64,000 nt of DNA from an uncultured Alphaproteobacteria bacterium (GTDB taxonomy: Bacteria > Pseudomonadota > Alphaproteobacteria > HIMB59). The stretch covers positions 231,116 through 295,115 of the forward strand of contig CACLUR010000002.1 in assembly GCA_902610175.1 (NCBI GenBank). Direction: 5' to 3'. The notes beneath the pieces are model-generated. The model saw nothing but the letters and a program-made list of their open reading frames with translations, was not told the origin of the DNA and searched no databases. This document shows, piece after piece, positions 37,945-46,562 of the stretch (position 1 is the stretch's first letter; each line of letters starts with the position of its first letter). The translations under genes and the position numbers were made by a program.

Positions 37945-39311
37945 TCAAAAATTCTGACTTTAAAATTTGTTTCTCAGTAATGACTATTTTAACCATTTTA
38001 GTAGGTTTATTTCAGTCATGGGGTATTGCATTATCAATGTTAAATCTCTGTCTTATCTCTGCTGTAATGGCGATGGGAGTAAATATTCAATGGGGTTTTG
38101 CTGGTTTAATTAATTTTGGTGTAATGGGTTTTTTGGCCATTGGAGGGTTAGCTACTGTTTTAATTTCAGTTCCCCCTGTTCCTGAAGCCTGGAGTGCTGG
38201 TGGTATTGGAATTTTAATTTCTGGTTTATTTTTATTCTCAGTTGTTTTTAGTGTTTTAATAATTAATAAAAGACTTCCTAATCATAATTATAAAAATTAT
38301 TTTATATTCTTAATCATAATTTTATCTATACCATTACTTAAATTTATAGCTGGTCCATCAATTAGCAGAATTGAGTCAATTAATGCAGCGACATCAGGTT
38401 TTTTAGGCGGGGCTAATTTACCAATTATATTTTCATGGTTTATTGGTGCAATTCTGTGTGCCCTAGTAGCTTTTGTCGTAGGAAAGGTTTGTTTAGGATT
38501 AAGGTCTGACTATTTAGCAATATCAACATTGTTAGTCTCAGGAATAATTATAACAATTGTAAAACATGAGGAGTGGCTATCAAGGGGTGTAAAGAATGTT
38601 ATTGGTTTAAAGAGACCAGTTCCATATGAAGTGGATTTACAAAATTCTGAATGGTTTATAAAACTTGTTGAATTTTTAAACTCCTCAAAATTATCAAATG
38701 TCCTTGATTTTGAGGAAAGAGCCTCTTTACTTAATCAACTTGTAATCTCCTCTTCTGGAGTATTTGTAAAGTTATGCTTTAGTCTAATCTTTTTAGCTGT
38801 TGTACTAATAATTCTATATTTCTCTGAGAAAGCCCTGAACTCTCCATGGGGTAGAATGATGAGAGCTATTAGAGATAATGAAGAGGCAGCAAAAGCCATG
38901 GGTAAAAATGTTGTAAAGCAGCACCTTTTTATTTTTATGTTAGGTTCTGCAATTATTGGATTTGCAGGGGCTATGCTAGTTACCTATGACGGTCTTTTCA
39001 CCCCATCAAGCTATCAACCTTTAAGATACACTTTTTTAATATGGGTCATGGTCTTATTGGGAGGCACAGGTAATAATTATGGGGCTATATTGGGAGGTTT
39101 TGTTGTTTGGTTTATATGGATACAGTCTGCTCCATTCGCACTACTTGTAATTAATATATTCACGAGTCATTTAGATGAAACAAATTACATTAAAGAACAT
39201 CTTCTAAATAGTGTTCCATACTTTAGATATTTAATGATGGGACTCGGCCTGCTTTTGGTAATGAGATACAGGCCAAAAGGATTATTGCCAGAAAAAATTA
39301 TAAAAAATTGA
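37941..39311 (+). CDS. livM: branched-chain-type ABC transporter permease (LivM)
   Basis: A 456-residue permease, longer than the simplest members because of extra segments at about 75-135 and 215-265. GVNIQWGFAGLINFGVMGF is the LivM start motif, RMMRAIRDNEEAAKAMG is the cytoplasmic coupling loop, and VLLGGTGNNYGAILGGFVVW follows. It ends MRYRPKGLLPEKIIKN, as usual. It is the last gene of the four-gene transport run; the binding protein faces it from the other strand. Confidence 0.92.
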   Translation: MIKNSDFKICFSVMTILTILVGLFQSWGIALSMLNLCLISAVMAMGVNIQWGFAGLINFGVMGFLAIGGLATVLISVPPVPEAWSAGGIGILISGLFLFSVVFSVLIINKRLPNHNYKNYFIFLIIILSIPLLKFIAGPSISRIESINAATSGFLGGANLPIIFSWFIGAILCALVAFVVGKVCLGLRSDYLAISTLLVSGIIITIVKHEEWLSRGVKNVIGLKRPVPYEVDLQNSEWFIKLVEFLNSSKLSNVLDFEERASLLNQLVISSSGVFVKLCFSLIFLAVVLIILYFSEKALNSPWGRMMRAIRDNEEAAKAMGKNVVKQHLFIFMLGSAIIGFAGAMLVTYDGLFTPSSYQPLRYTFLIWVMVLLGGTGNNYGAILGGFVVWFIWIQSAPFALLVINIFTSHLDETNYIKEHLLNSVPYFRYLMMGLGLLLVMRYRPKGLLPEKIIKN

Positions 39312-39319
39312 TTAATAAT

Positions 39320-39348
39320 TTTAGCCCCACCAATATGATGGGGCTAAA
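39320..39348. terminator. bidirectional hairpin terminator between livM and the binding-protein gene
   Basis: A 10-bp perfect stem (TTTAGCCCCA at 39320-39329, TGGGGCTAAA at 39339-39348) with a 9-base loop lies in the gap between two convergent genes. Flanks are AT-rich with short T-runs on both sides, so it can end both transcripts. Confidence 0.75.
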
Positions 39349-39357
39349 TTTAAAATA

Positions 39358-40533
39358 TTATCTTTGAGCAACGTCGGTAAACTTACCGCCCTCAATTCCT
39401 TTTTCAAGGAATGCTCCAAACGCTTCACCAACTTCTGTAAAGTTAACATCAGTTGCGCCGTCATAGTCAACTGCAAATCCTGCACAAGCTAGCTCAAGAC
39501 CTTTTTTTAGCTCTCCAGCATAAATCTTTGTACCAGGGCCGTTGGCTACATCCATAACATTTGCTGCTACAGTTGCGCTATCATCTGATCCACCTTTACA
39601 CATCGCAAGCATAATTAAAGCAGCAGCGTCATATGACTCTCCAACATAGACTGATGGGTCAACACCATTAGCTTCAGCGTACGCTTTAAATTTCATAGCT
39701 CCAGCTCCTAAAGAACCAGGCATAGATCCAAAAGAACCATCTAGGTCAGAACCAAATGTGTCTGTTAATGATTCACCGATCATCCCGTCAGATAGAACAA
39801 AAGTATCAAAAGCTCCTGTATCTAATGAACCTTGAATTATTTGATTTCCACCTTGATCTAGGTAACCAATTACTACTAATGCGTCACCACCAGCAGATGA
39901 AAGAACACCTACTTCAGCACTATAGTCAGCTTTATCACCTTCGTGAGCTGTTTTAGCAGTAACTTCAATGCCTCTGGCAATTGCAGCAGCTTCGTATACA
40001 TCAGCTAAACCGACACCATAGTCTGTGTTAACATAAGTAATTGCAACACTAGAAATACCTCTGTCACTTGTAATATCAGCTAATACTTCTCCACCTCTAG
40101 CATCAGATGGAGCTGTTCTAAAAAACAAACCATCATCTTCTGCTGTTGTTAGAGCAGGTGATGTGGCAGATGGTGAAATCATTGGTACACCATTTGGAAC
40201 AGCTACATTTGAAAGCACTGCACCTGTAACTCCAGAACAATCCGCGCCCATAATGGCTGTTACACCTTGTGATATTAAAAATTCAGCTGCAGATGCTGCT
40301 GCTGCTGAGTCAATACATGTAGAGTCAGCTCTAATTGAACTAACAGTTGAACCACCTAATAATGCACCAGAGTCTGAGGCCTCATTAAAAGCTAGTTCAG
40401 CTCCTGCAGCCATACCTGGTGTTAATGATTCAATAGGTCCTGTAAAACCTAAAATAATGCCAACTTTAACCTCTTTAGCGTATGACGTGCTAAACATAAA
40501 TAAAGCAAGCAGAGTAGTAATGAACTTAATCAT
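39358..40533 (-). CDS. livK: branched-chain-type ABC transporter substrate-binding protein
   Basis: A 391-residue periplasmic protein of the LivJ/K (peripla_BP_6) family. The signal peptide is MIKFITTLLALFMFSTSYA. EVKVGIILGFTGPIESLTPG and GAELAFNEASDSGALLGG are the usual N-terminal ligand-site motifs, and an SPSATSPALT loop follows. It has a cysteine pair (TCID, ADCSG) and a second pair (MCKGG, ELACAG). It is richer in GC and alanine than its neighbours, as expected for a very abundant protein. AAGGGGGAAAG precedes the start. It is convergent with livM and has its own promoter. Confidence 0.93.
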   Translation of the reverse strand: MIKFITTLLALFMFSTSYAKEVKVGIILGFTGPIESLTPGMAAGAELAFNEASDSGALLGGSTVSSIRADSTCIDSAAAASAAEFLISQGVTAIMGADCSGVTGAVLSNVAVPNGVPMISPSATSPALTTAEDDGLFFRTAPSDARGGEVLADITSDRGISSVAITYVNTDYGVGLADVYEAAAIARGIEVTAKTAHEGDKADYSAEVGVLSSAGGDALVVIGYLDQGGNQIIQGSLDTGAFDTFVLSDGMIGESLTDTFGSDLDGSFGSMPGSLGAGAMKFKAYAEANGVDPSVYVGESYDAAALIMLAMCKGGSDDSATVAANVMDVANGPGTKIYAGELKKGLELACAGFAVDYDGATDVNFTEVGEAFGAFLEKGIEGGKFTDVAQR

Positions 40534-40576
40534 TTCTTTCCCCCTTATTAATTAATAATTATGCTGTGATAATAGT

Positions 40577-40582
40577 ATTATA
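40577..40582 (-). promoter_or_regulatory. candidate -10 box for the Liv-type binding-protein gene
   Basis: TATAAT on the − strand, 43 bases upstream of the start codon, in the 73-base gap before the gene. A clear -35 box is not seen. Confidence 0.35.
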
Positions 40583-40606
40583 TTTAGAAAAATGAATATT
40601 TAATTA

Positions 40607-40915
40607 CTAATGTGTCCAAGAAGTTTTTCTTGTATTTGAGAAATTACTGGCATAACTCTTTGGTTTTACTTGTTTATAGGATTGATCGACAACCCTGAAT
40701 TGATATGAGTTCTTTTGACACCATAAAATAGCGTCATCTAAGCTGTCAAAGTTTAATTTTAATTGTTTAGTTGTGTTTTTTGAGCTATTCCATCCCATTA
40801 ATACATCCTTTTGAAGGCTAGGATCAAACTCAAACTCAATTATCCACATCTTAGTTTTTTTTAAGCCTGATTGCATATTGGTTTTTGAAGGACGCTTGAT
40901 TGTGACTTTTTTCAT
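40607..40915 (-). CDS. NDUFS4-like complex I accessory subunit
   Basis: A 102-residue protein of the 'ETC complex I subunit conserved region' family. Features are KRPSKTNMQSGLKKTKMWI at the start, MGWNSSKNTTKQLKLNFDSL in the middle, and a KSYASNFSNTRKTSWTH end, which matches the terminal '(K)xYadNF...R...WTH' of NDUFS4/18-kDa subunits. In alphaproteobacteria it is an accessory subunit of NADH:ubiquinone oxidoreductase. It is immediately beside tRNA-Pro, 8 bases away, an arrangement seen in other alphaproteobacteria to my knowledge. Confidence 0.88.
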   Translation of the reverse strand: MKKVTIKRPSKTNMQSGLKKTKMWIIEFEFDPSLQKDVLMGWNSSKNTTKQLKLNFDSLDDAILWCQKNSYQFRVVDQSYKQVKPKSYASNFSNTRKTSWTH

Positions 40916-40923
40916 TTTTTTTT

Positions 40924-41000
<77 letters not shown>

Positions 41001-41052
41001 AGTATTGAATATATATACTTTTGTCTTATAAATAGTCAAACAGTTAAATCTT

Positions 41053-41628
41053 ATGCAAAAAGTAACCAAAATTAAAAAATTACTCATATCAAACAGCTTT
41101 TTCAAATTTTGGAAATATCAATTTTTGGTTCACAGTTACAACAAGAAAATAAAACCTTATAAGATTTTTAGAGAAATACTAAATGTCGGAGATGTAGTAT
41201 TTGCTCTTTGTTTTAGCACTGAAGAGAAAAAATTTTACTTGATCAAACAATTTAGACCATTTTACTTTGTCAGAAATAAAACATTAAAATATGAAATTGT
41301 AGGGGGATTAGTAGATAAAGGTGAGTCACTAATTAGTGCTTTAAAAAGAGAAATCAAAGAAGAAATAGGAGTAAAAACAAAAAAAATTTTAAAATTAACC
41401 TCTTACTGTCCAGTACCAGGATACTCAGATGAGATAGTTCATGTTTATTATGCAGAGGTAGAGAAAATTAAGCTAAAAACTCTTTATAATAGAAAGGAAA
41501 ATGAAGAAATAAAAATTTTTAAATTAAGTCATGCTGAATTAAAAAAAATTAATGATAGTAAATCTATACAAAACGTCTTAACAAAAATTTCTATTTATGA
41601 GTATTTTAAAAAATTTAAAAAGAGTTAA
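41053..41628 (+). CDS. NUDIX hydrolase, ADP-ribose pyrophosphatase type
   Basis: A 191-residue NUDIX protein. The box is present and intact: GGLVDKGESLISALKREI followed by KEEIG (Gly-x5-Glu-x7-Arg-Glu-x2-Glu-Glu). FYLIKQFRPFYF upstream and TSYCPVPGYSDEIVHVYYAE downstream are the elements that bind ADP-ribose in this group. It may hydrolyse ADP-ribose or another NDP-sugar. It converges on serA with a 14-base overlap. Confidence 0.9.
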   Translation: MQKVTKIKKLLISNSFFKFWKYQFLVHSYNKKIKPYKIFREILNVGDVVFALCFSTEEKKFYLIKQFRPFYFVRNKTLKYEIVGGLVDKGESLISALKREIKEEIGVKTKKILKLTSYCPVPGYSDEIVHVYYAEVEKIKLKTLYNRKENEEIKIFKLSHAELKKINDSKSIQNVLTKISIYEYFKKFKKS

Positions 41629-42556
41629 CGTTATTTACAACCTTGTTTTCTTTTAAAAAATCAGCTACTTGATTTGCTACGTCAATTGCTACATTAGATT
41701 GTGCTTCTTTTGAAGATGCTCCTAAATGAGGTGTGAGTAGTAAATTTTTAGCTCCAAACATTACATTATCAGTTGCAGGTTCATTTTCATAAACATCAAT
41801 AGCAGCACCTGCAATTGTCTCATTATTGAGAGCATCTTTTAAATCAGTCTCATTAATCAAACCACCCCTAGCACAATTTATAATCACTGATGAAGGTTTC
41901 ATTGTAGATAAAGTTTCTTTGTTGATCATATATTTAGTCTCATCATTTAATTTTGTATGAAGAGAAATAATATCAGACTCCTTAATTAATTGTTCAGTTG
42001 AAACTTTTTTTACATCAAATTTTGACAAATCATCATCGCTTGCTGATTTAGAATTAGTTATAATTTTCATTCCAATTGTTGAGCATATTTCAGCAACTCT
42101 TTGACCTATGTTTCCATAGCCTACGATACCAAGTTTTTTTCCTTTTAGTTCAGTTCCAATAAACTTAGGTTTTTCCCACTTACCTTGGTGAGTTGAATCG
42201 TTAGCTAGATGAATATTTCTCATAATTGAAAACATTAAACCGATAGTTAACTCTGCTGTTGCCTCTAAGTTTCCAAGAGGTGTATTCATCACAAGAATTC
42301 GATTTTTAGTTGCTTGATCTAAGTCAACGTTATCAACTCCAACTCCAGCCCTACCTATAACTTTGAGGTTTTTACAATCAGCGAGAATATCAGATGTCAG
42401 TTTAGTTGCAGATCTTATTAAAATGCCATCATATTGATCAATCACAACTTTGAGTTCCTCAGGAGACATCCCAGTTTTGATATCATAATCAATTTGTTTT
42501 GACTTTAAGACATCTTCTACCTTATCACTCATCTTATCAGAAATTAAGATTTTCAT
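41615..42556 (-). CDS. serA: D-3-phosphoglycerate dehydrogenase, short form
   Basis: A 313-residue D-2-hydroxyacid dehydrogenase. The NAD site is GKKLGIVGYGNIGQRVA, with the catalytic Arg in NCARGGLIN, the Glu in YENEPA, and the His in LTPHLGASSKEA. The C-terminal ACT and ASB domains of long SerA forms are absent, so serine feedback is probably missing. It starts inside the serC stop (TAATG), which supports a serC-serA serine synthesis operon. It makes 3-phosphohydroxypyruvate from 3-phosphoglycerate. Confidence 0.92.
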   Translation of the reverse strand: MKILISDKMSDKVEDVLKSKQIDYDIKTGMSPEELKVVIDQYDGILIRSATKLTSDILADCKNLKVIGRAGVGVDNVDLDQATKNRILVMNTPLGNLEATAELTIGLMFSIMRNIHLANDSTHQGKWEKPKFIGTELKGKKLGIVGYGNIGQRVAEICSTIGMKIITNSKSASDDDLSKFDVKKVSTEQLIKESDIISLHTKLNDETKYMINKETLSTMKPSSVIINCARGGLINETDLKDALNNETIAGAAIDVYENEPATDNVMFGAKNLLLTPHLGASSKEAQSNVAIDVANQVADFLKENKVVNNVNSF

Positions 42557-43716
42557 TATTTATACCTTCCCATTGTTTCAAAAAATGACCATTCAATCCA
42601 TGGTAAAACTTTTTCAATGTCAGATGCTTCAACAGTTGCACCTCCCCAAATTCTTATCCCTGCTGGTGCATCTTTATATGCATTAATGTCGTACCCAGCG
42701 TCCTCTTTCTCTAATGTAGAGCATATTTCTTTCACAAGTTTTTTTTGATTATCACTATCTAAAGCTACAAAGTCAGGATGTGTAAACTTAAAACATATAC
42801 TAGTTGAAGAATATGTATGTGGGTCAACAGCTAAAAACTCTACCCAATCTCTCTGATCAATCCATTCCTTAATGACTTGTAGATTTTTTCTTGATCTAGA
42901 TATTAATTCTTTTTGCCCACCTATTTCAATACACCAGTTCAATGCATCCAATGCATCTTCTGCAGCGAGTAAGGAGGGAGTATTTATAGTAGCTCCTTCA
43001 AAAATTTCTTTGGAAAACTTCTTGTTTTTAGCTAATTGAAAAATTTTTGGCATTGGCCAAGGTGGCTCATAAGTTTCAAGTCTTTCAACTGCCCTTGGTG
43101 ATAGAGCAATCATACCGTGTGCAGCCTCTCCTCCCAAAACTTTTTGCCATGACCAAGTCACAACATCTAATTTTTTAAAATCCATATCCATAGCAAACAC
43201 TGCTGAAGTAGCATCACAAATTGACAAACCTAATCTATTATCTGGTATCCAATCTGCGTTGGGAATGCATACACCTGAAGTAGTGCCATTCCATGTAAAA
43301 ACAACATCATTATCAAAATTTACTTTTGATAAATCAGGAAGTTCGCCATAGCTATCAGTTTTATGAACTGTTACATTCTCTAATTTTAACTGTTTTGTGA
43401 TATCCTTTACCCATGTTAGACCAAAAGTTTCCCAACCACATACTTCTACATCTTTTAAACCTAGAAGGCTCCACATAGCCATTTCTATTGCCCCAGTATC
43501 AGAGGCAGGAACGATTCCTACTAAATAATCATCTGGTAACTCTAAAACTTGCTTCGATTTAACAATTACTTCATTGAGTTTTGCCTTACCGCTTTTTGCT
43601 CTATGCGATCTACCTAAAACGGCATCGTTTAAAGCTTCTAACTTCCATCCAGGCCTTTTAGAACAAGGTCCCGAGGAAAAAAATGGATGATTTGGTTTAA
43701 TGGTAGGTTTTTGCAT
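42556..43716 (-). CDS. serC: phosphoserine aminotransferase
   Basis: A 386-residue PLP transaminase of the alphaproteobacterial/Methanosarcina-like SerC type. Features are [35 protein letters not shown], the cofactor aspartate in [14 protein letters not shown], and the PLP lysine in [17 protein letters not shown]. It converts 3-phosphohydroxypyruvate and glutamate to O-phosphoserine. It lies 29 bases after the DUF1015 gene and overlaps serA by 1 base. Confidence 0.96.
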   Translation of the reverse strand: MQKPTIKPNHPFFSSGPCSKRPGWKLEALNDAVLGRSHRAKSGKAKLNEVIVKSKQVLELPDDYLVGIVPASDTGAIEMAMWSLLGLKDVEVCGWETFGLTWVKDITKQLKLENVTVHKTDSYGELPDLSKVNFDNDVVFTWNGTTSGVCIPNADWIPDNRLGLSICDATSAVFAMDMDFKKLDVVTWSWQKVLGGEAAHGMIALSPRAVERLETYEPPWPMPKIFQLAKNKKFSKEIFEGATINTPSLLAAEDALDALNWCIEIGGQKELISRSRKNLQVIKEWIDQRDWVEFLAVDPHTYSSTSICFKFTHPDFVALDSDNQKKLVKEICSTLEKEDAGYDINAYKDAPAGIRIWGGATVEASDIEKVLPWIEWSFFETMGRYK

Positions 43717-43745
43717 AATTAATATTTCTCCTTAGCCTTTGTGAA

Positions 43746-44888
43746 CTATTCAAGTATTTTGTAAAAAAATAAACCATCTAGTGGTTTGGGTTCAAACCAG
43801 GTAGCTTTAGGTGGCATAAATTTCAAATTTTTAGAGTATTCTATCACTAAATCCATGCTAACTGGTCTCATTAATGTCGATAAATCTGTTATACCCGTAT
43901 CAACTTGATTAATCAAATAATCAGTGCCTAATGAGGGTGGGACGAATTCGACCCTTTGATCACTAGTTTCGTCCTGAATATTCAATATTTCCTTCAAGAC
44001 AAACTCACCAAAATCAATACAGTCAGCGCCATTTGTGGAGAAATCGTTTTTCAAATCTATTTTAAAAAATTTACCCTGATAATAGATTACAAAAAAGCGT
44101 TCTATCTTCTCATGATATTTTAGCTCTTCAACATGAAAATATGTTTTTAAATCAGATATAAACGAATCTTTATTGTAAGCATCTGGAAATTTAACACATC
44201 TATTATAGGCTAGGTTTAAGCATTTAGATTTTGGAAAAACAATAGATAGAAATTTAGTATCTTTATTAACATCTAATTGAGCAAAGCCCTCTATTCTATG
44301 ATGGCCATCTGCAACAAAAAGTTCCTTAAAATTAATACCAGTGAAATCGGTGTTAGTCTTGTAAATTGAGTGAGTGTACTTACCAGATTTAAACTTTATT
44401 AGTGGTTTTTTATCATGATGAATATCAAGGTTTAAATCTATATTTTCATCATCGTAAAAAAGGTAAATAGGTGACAATTGAAATTTTACTTTAGATAATT
44501 GATCAGCTCTTTCTTTGCCTTTACTGACTAAAATTTTTTCATGAGGCTTTATATTTCTATTTATGTAGTCTTGTATATTTAACAAGGAAATTAACCCTGT
44601 TTGAGAATGACCGTCTGAGTCTATTCTATATAAAAAATATTCATTTTCAGATTTATATATAATTTTTTCATCGATAAGTCTTTGGTAATATTTCTTTGAT
44701 AAATCAAAAAATTCATTATCAGAAAGACTTTTATTAAAATAAATATCAGGCCTTAGAATTTGTAAAAGATTGAGCTTATGGATCTGATCAGAGTTAAAAT
44801 TATAGTCAATGATATCTGTGCTAGGTGAAATAATTGATTGTAGATATTTATTGTTAAGTACATAAGTATTTGGTAATAATGGCTTCAT
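43746..44888 (-). CDS. DUF1015 family protein
   Basis: A 380-residue protein of the DUF1015 family. The invariant motif is ELFVADGHHRIEGFA (about residue 190), with a C-terminal MPPKATWFEPKPLDGLFFYK. Members often sit with serine biosynthesis genes, as here directly before serC and serA. The reaction is not known; a role in phosphoserine or serine handling has been suggested for relatives only by gene order. A 29-base gap separates it from serC. Confidence 0.88.
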   Translation of the reverse strand: MKPLLPNTYVLNNKYLQSIISPSTDIIDYNFNSDQIHKLNLLQILRPDIYFNKSLSDNEFFDLSKKYYQRLIDEKIIYKSENEYFLYRIDSDGHSQTGLISLLNIQDYINRNIKPHEKILVSKGKERADQLSKVKFQLSPIYLFYDDENIDLNLDIHHDKKPLIKFKSGKYTHSIYKTNTDFTGINFKELFVADGHHRIEGFAQLDVNKDTKFLSIVFPKSKCLNLAYNRCVKFPDAYNKDSFISDLKTYFHVEELKYHEKIERFFVIYYQGKFFKIDLKNDFSTNGADCIDFGEFVLKEILNIQDETSDQRVEFVPPSLGTDYLINQVDTGITDLSTLMRPVSMDLVIEYSKNLKFMPPKATWFEPKPLDGLFFYKILE

Positions 44889-44890
44889 TT

Positions 44891-44980
44891 ATGAACAGAA
44901 ACAAAGCACCGTATTATTTTGCTTTAGTAGTTGCTTTGATCTTCTTTTTTTATGGAATATTTTCAGTTTTAATTCACTAA
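44891..44980 (+). CDS. possible 29-residue single-helix membrane microprotein
   Basis: An ATG-to-TAA frame encodes 29 residues: a short basic start (MNRNKAPYY), then one hydrophobic helix (FALVVALIFFFYGIFSVLI) and a final His. It exactly fills the + strand gap between two − strand genes, beginning two bases after the DUF1015 start and overlapping the next stop by 4 bases. The composition is that of a membrane stub such as CcoQ- or CydX-like proteins. No clear ribosome site or promoter is visible, so it may be chance. Confidence 0.35.
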   Translation: MNRNKAPYYFALVVALIFFFYGIFSVLIH

Positions 44981-45279
44981 TCTTCTTTGTTTGTTGAATT
45001 TGGAAGATTTTTTTCTTCATACCAAATAGATTTATCAGGAATGTTGCCATCCCATAAATAATTCTCGTAGTCAAATTTTGGCATACCTTTGTCTGATCTT
45101 TCATAATAGAGTCCGAACTCTCTGCAATATTCTGATAATTGATCTGCCTCAATCTCTAATATATTTAGTTTTTCCCATTTTTTTGATGATGCAACCCATT
45201 TAAAACCTTTAGATTTTAACCAGTCCTTGTGATAGTAAGTTTCAGAACCTGATACTGCGAATGTAATATTTTCACTCAT
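44977..45279 (-). CDS. small protein with a DUF5710-like K-x-x-G-F-K-W motif
   Basis: A 100-residue protein (start at the ATG at 45277-45279, preceded by AAGAGG at a good distance; an upstream in-frame ATG would add 19 unlikely residues). The beginning TFAVSGSETYYHKDWLKSKG is followed by FKWVASSKKWEKL. This 'K-x-x-G-F-x-W-x(4)-K-x-W' arrangement is like DUF5710 modules found in phage and DNA-primase proteins. The C-terminus is acidic and rich in Trp/Tyr. It overlaps the oxidoreductase-like gene by 8 bases. No function is known. Confidence 0.7.
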   Translation of the reverse strand: MSENITFAVSGSETYYHKDWLKSKGFKWVASSKKWEKLNILEIEADQLSEYCREFGLYYERSDKGMPKFDYENYLWDGNIPDKSIWYEEKNLPNSTNKED

Positions 45280-46099
45280 AAAGAACCTCTTGAAATAATT
45301 TGTACGGATAATATGTAAAAATAGATAATTTTTCAAAAGAATTTTTTGAATTTACAAAAGAATTTAGATCTTTGAGGTTATATATTGGCATATTGGGCGT
45401 AAATTCCTTTTGTTTGTCTAATTTGTTTGAATTGTTATCTAAGTTATTAGTTAGTGTAACGTTGATTTTTAAATTATCATTGATCTCAATATAGCAGTTA
45501 AAGTTAGATAATTTGTTAGTAATCTTATCAAGAATTTTTTCATTTTTAAAAATTGATATTTTTTTTTCACGATATTGGTAAATTAAATAAAAAAGATCAG
45601 GGCATAATTCAAACAATACATCTTTACTATATAAACTATTCTCAAATTTATTAAGATTTTGAAAAGTTTTTGTGTAATTAATAATGTTTTGTTTTAATGA
45701 ATCCTCGTATAATTTTTTAATATTTGTCTCGTCAATTAAAAAAAGGTTGTTAATTAATTTTGAATTGATCAATTTATTATAATATTTCAGGTCATTTGAA
45801 TTACTTACAATTGGATAATCAGTTATAACTTTAATATTATTTTTTAAACAAAGATAAATATATTCAAACTTTATGCCAGATGGTAAAAAATTCAAAATTA
45901 TATCAACGCCTTTATCTTTAATAAGATCTTCATAAGCGCCATAATATTTTTTGAAATTATGAGTCTCAGCAAATTTATGAGCAACCTCAATATTCCTCGA
46001 GCTATTAGCATATAAATTAAGAGTGCTTGATAGTTTATTTTTTTTTATAAAGTCAATTGATTTTTGATCTGAACTCAATATAGCTAAATTGCTTTTCAT
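45272..46099 (-). CDS. degenerate Gfo/Idh/MocA-like protein
   Basis: A 275-residue protein whose residues 35-100 look like the Rossmann half of Gfo/Idh/MocA oxidoreductases: AHKFAETHNFKKYYGAYEDL, GVDIILNFLPSGIKFEYIYL. The GxGxxG cofactor loop is missing (AILSSDQKS instead), and the EKP catalytic lysine motif is replaced by TDYPIV (Asp94-Tyr95-Pro96). The C-terminal half is short and very rich in Asn and Lys. It may have lost dehydrogenase activity. It is followed by the DUF5710-like gene with an 8-base overlap. Function is unknown. Confidence 0.6.
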   Translation of the reverse strand: MKSNLAILSSDQKSIDFIKKNKLSSTLNLYANSSRNIEVAHKFAETHNFKKYYGAYEDLIKDKGVDIILNFLPSGIKFEYIYLCLKNNIKVITDYPIVSNSNDLKYYNKLINSKLINNLFLIDETNIKKLYEDSLKQNIINYTKTFQNLNKFENSLYSKDVLFELCPDLFYLIYQYREKKISIFKNEKILDKITNKLSNFNCYIEINDNLKINVTLTNNLDNNSNKLDKQKEFTPNMPIYNLKDLNSFVNSKNSFEKLSIFTYYPYKLFQEVLYE

Positions 46100-46122
46100 A
46101 AATTTTTTATTATAATCCTTGA

Positions 46123-46548
46123 ATGAAACAGGTTTTTTTAAGCTATCACGATATACATACTGATTGTATTAAATTAGCAAAATTAATTAAAAAAAAATAT
46201 AAACCTAAAAAACTAATTCTTATATCTAGGGGTGGCCTAATACCAGGGTCTATTATCGCTAATTATTTAGGAATTCAAGATATTGATGTTATTGCCCTTA
46301 AAACGTACTCAGACAGGAAAAAAAATACTGATATTAAAATTTTTAAAAGAATTAAGTCTAAAAAAAAACTTGTAGTAATTGATGATTTAGTTGACAGCGG
46401 TGATACAGCAAAAATAGTTAAGAATATGATGCCAAACTCAAAATTTGTTGTCTTGTATGCTAAGACTTCAGGAAAAAAACAAGCCGATCTTCATTTATAT
46501 GACTTTAAAGATGAAGACTGGCTTGTTTTTCCTTGGGAACAGGATTAA
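46123..46548 (+). CDS. gpt: xanthine-guanine phosphoribosyltransferase
   Basis: A 141-residue type I phosphoribosyltransferase close to E. coli Gpt. LSYHDIHTDCIKLAKLI at the start, ISRGGLIPGSIIANYLGI, the PRPP loop VVIDDLVDSGDTAKIVKNM, VLYAKTSGKKQADL, and the terminal WLVFPWEQD (as in Gpt 'W..FPWd') are all present. It salvages xanthine and guanine to XMP/GMP. It is on the opposite strand but next to the BMP-type purine/nucleoside importer genes, which supports a salvage role. Confidence 0.93.
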   Translation: MKQVFLSYHDIHTDCIKLAKLIKKKYKPKKLILISRGGLIPGSIIANYLGIQDIDVIALKTYSDRKKNTDIKIFKRIKSKKKLVVIDDLVDSGDTAKIVKNMMPNSKFVVLYAKTSGKKQADLHLYDFKDEDWLVFPWEQD

Positions 46549-46562
46549 ATATTTATTTTATT

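Noticed and set aside
40163-40555. Long open frame on the + strand opposite the Liv-type binding-protein gene
   Set aside because: It is the mirror of an Ala- and Ser-rich, higher-GC coding sequence. The binding protein in the − strand has a signal peptide, family motifs and a ribosome site, so the + frame is an artefact.
44889-45152. Alternative − strand frame overlapping the DUF5710-like gene
   Set aside because: It is out of frame with the protein at 44977-45279, which has a good ribosome site and a recognisable motif. The alternative has no family features and would overlap it almost entirely.
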